A DNA stretch of 23,740 bases from Site-B1 sp963722665 (lineage in GTDB: Bacteria > Bacteroidota > Bacteroidia > Flavobacteriales > Flavobacteriaceae). This document shows positions 22,845 through 23,740 of this stretch, piece by piece. The DNA lies in NCBI GenBank assembly GCA_963722665.1, contig CAVRNW010000038.1, positions 1-23,740 of the forward strand. The letters run 5' to 3'. The notes under the pieces are model-generated. The model was not told where the DNA came from and did not search any database. It saw only the letters and a list, made by a program, of their open reading frames with translations. Numbering within the stretch: position 1 is the first letter of the stretch; each line of letters opens with the position of its first letter. The position numbers and the translations under genes are program-made.

Positions 22845-23644
22845 TAATATCTGTTTTGATAGAGTTCATCTGAAGGTGTGTTTTTTATGGTTTCAACAAA
22901 TTCGGTCATTTTAGCTATCATGATTTCCCACATTTTAATTCCTTTTTCCACGGTTGCCAATGAAGCATTACCCATAACTCCGGATTTTGATAATAGTTTA
23001 GTATGAGCATACCAACTCACACCTCGATCTGAAGTGAAATCTAAATATTCGTTATTAAGATCTAAGGTTTCATCTACTGCTTTTGACATATCTACTAAAT
23101 CAGGTCTAACGGCCAATGTTGTACTTGTCTCAATTTCACCGGCATGTATATCGTTATGGGTTTTTATTAGATCATAAAGATCAATATCACTGGTCTCACC
23201 GGTTTCTACACAGACAAATATTTTGGCATCGCGATTAATCATTTGAGCAGCATATTCCAGAGTAGGTTTATTGTCGCCATGGCCATTTAATATGACTAAT
23301 TTTTTAATTCCGTTATGAGCAAGACTCATACCGATATCATATAACAATGATGAAAGCGCAGTGTTTGTTACCGAAATTGTACCTTTAAATTCACTATGGT
23401 GATAAGACACACCATACGGAATTGGCGGAATAACAAACGGTTTGGGATCCTGACAATTTTCGGCAACTTTTTTTGCCATGTAATATGCATCAAAAAAATC
23501 AACATCCAAAGGTAAATGTGGACCGTGTTGTTCGATGGCTCCACAAGGTAATATAGCAGTATCTACAATTTTCAATCTTTCTTTTATTTCCGGCCAGGTT
23601 AATGTTTCCCACATATAATCTGGATATTTTTCTTTATTTCTCAT
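22844..23644 (-). CDS. creatininase-family amidohydrolase
   Basis: The 266-residue protein matches the creatinine amidohydrolase/MftE family. It has AILPCGAIEQHGPHLPLDVD with Glu38, His40 and an Asp at 47 or 49, VILNGHGDN with His122, and DIHAGEIETS with Glu170/Glu172, the expected metal-binding set. Family members hydrolyse cyclic amides (creatinine) or act as peptidases on modified peptides; the residues visible do not identify the substrate. Coupling with a dipeptide-epimerase gene suggests a peptide or cyclic-dipeptide-type substrate, which is inference. Its ATG lies within the end of the preceding partial gene, overlapping it by 11 nt, so at least three genes form one operon. There is no signal peptide, so it is cytosolic. 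Confidence 0.85.
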   Translation of the reverse strand: MRNKEKYPDYMWETLTWPEIKERLKIVDTAILPCGAIEQHGPHLPLDVDFFDAYYMAKKVAENCQDPKPFVIPPIPYGVSYHHSEFKGTISVTNTALSSLLYDIGMSLAHNGIKKLVILNGHGDNKPTLEYAAQMINRDAKIFVCVETGETSDIDLYDLIKTHNDIHAGEIETSTTLAVRPDLVDMSKAVDETLDLNNEYLDFTSDRGVSWYAHTKLLSKSGVMGNASLATVEKGIKMWEIMIAKMTEFVETIKNTPSDELYQNRY

Positions 23645-23740
23645 CTATTATATAATTTAATTCATTTAAAAACTCTTCATTTAATGTAACTTCCTGCCAA
23701 CGATTGTCCATTCTTTTCACTGCTCCATCTGCATATTTGT
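23634..23740 (-). CDS. 3' end of an unidentified gene (partial)
   Basis: The minus strand is open from the window edge to a TAA at 23634-23636. It encodes the last 34-35 residues of a protein: KYADGAVKRMDNRWQEVTLN followed by EEFLNELNYIIDEK. I do not recognise it. The 11-nt overlap with the creatininase-family start shows that it is the upstream member of the same operon. Confidence 0.55.
   Translation of the reverse strand, partial: KYADGAVKRMDNRWQEVTLNEEFLNELNYIIDEK

Noticed and set aside
1..23740. CRISPR array, tRNA, insertion sequence or phage genes
   Set aside because: No regularly spaced repeats, cloverleaf-like segments, transposase motifs or terminal inverted repeats were seen on reading both strands.

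Overview
The window looks like part of a flavobacterial (Bacteroidota, probably Flavobacteriaceae) chromosome. The DNA is AT-rich. Several genes are preceded by the Bacteroidota -7 element TAnnTTTG rather than a TATAAT box. The protein set (BatA-like VWA protein, TIGR02757 protein, the flavobacterial ECF sigma factor, OmpH/Skp, DUF3667, an enolase-superfamily epimerase next to a creatininase-family protein) is typical of that group. No rRNA, tRNA, CRISPR array, insertion sequence or phage gene was seen.

Layout. 1-2340: the 3' end of a serine hydrolase (DUF3471 tail), a pyridoxamine-oxidase-like flavoprotein, an OmpH/Skp chaperone (minus strand) and a TIGR02757 protein. 2341-4796: a small secreted protein and an M61-type lipoprotein peptidase (both minus), then divergent promoters to a family 2 glycosyltransferase. 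5883-10054: a tight plus-strand run of a BatA-like VWA membrane protein, a dihydroorotase homologue that has lost its metal ligands, a small DUF4870-like membrane protein and a carboxylesterase. It meets, with no gap, a minus-strand pair of a membrane-anchored unknown and an MBL-fold hydrolase. 11485-14702: a conserved 485-residue protein of unknown function, a Bcp peroxiredoxin, an endonuclease III with no cysteines (so no Fe-S cluster) and a lipoprotein. 14735-15521: an ECF sigma factor followed by a 48-residue ORF. 15759-18545: uvrA. 18556-19628: a DUF3667 gene broken by about four small indels. 19927-20607: a secreted basic repeat protein behind a sigma-54-like promoter. 20697-21638: an SGNH-like membrane-anchored protein. 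21779-23740: the end of a catabolic-looking operon with a frameshifted dipeptide epimerase, a creatininase-family amidohydrolase and the tail of an unknown gene.

Most of the window is ordinary flavobacterial core genome with DNA repair (nth, uvrA), envelope (OmpH, M61, DUF3667, SGNH, GT2) and stress (Bcp, ECF sigma, BatA-like) functions. I do not see a clear new multi-gene system. The points most worth a second look are the sigma-54-like promoter with a structured leader feeding a 16-residue-repeat protein, the unlisted 48-residue ORF behind the ECF sigma factor, the pseudo-dihydroorotase inside a BatA operon, the Fe-S-free Nth, and two frameshifted genes within about 4 kb, which may be real decay or assembly error.
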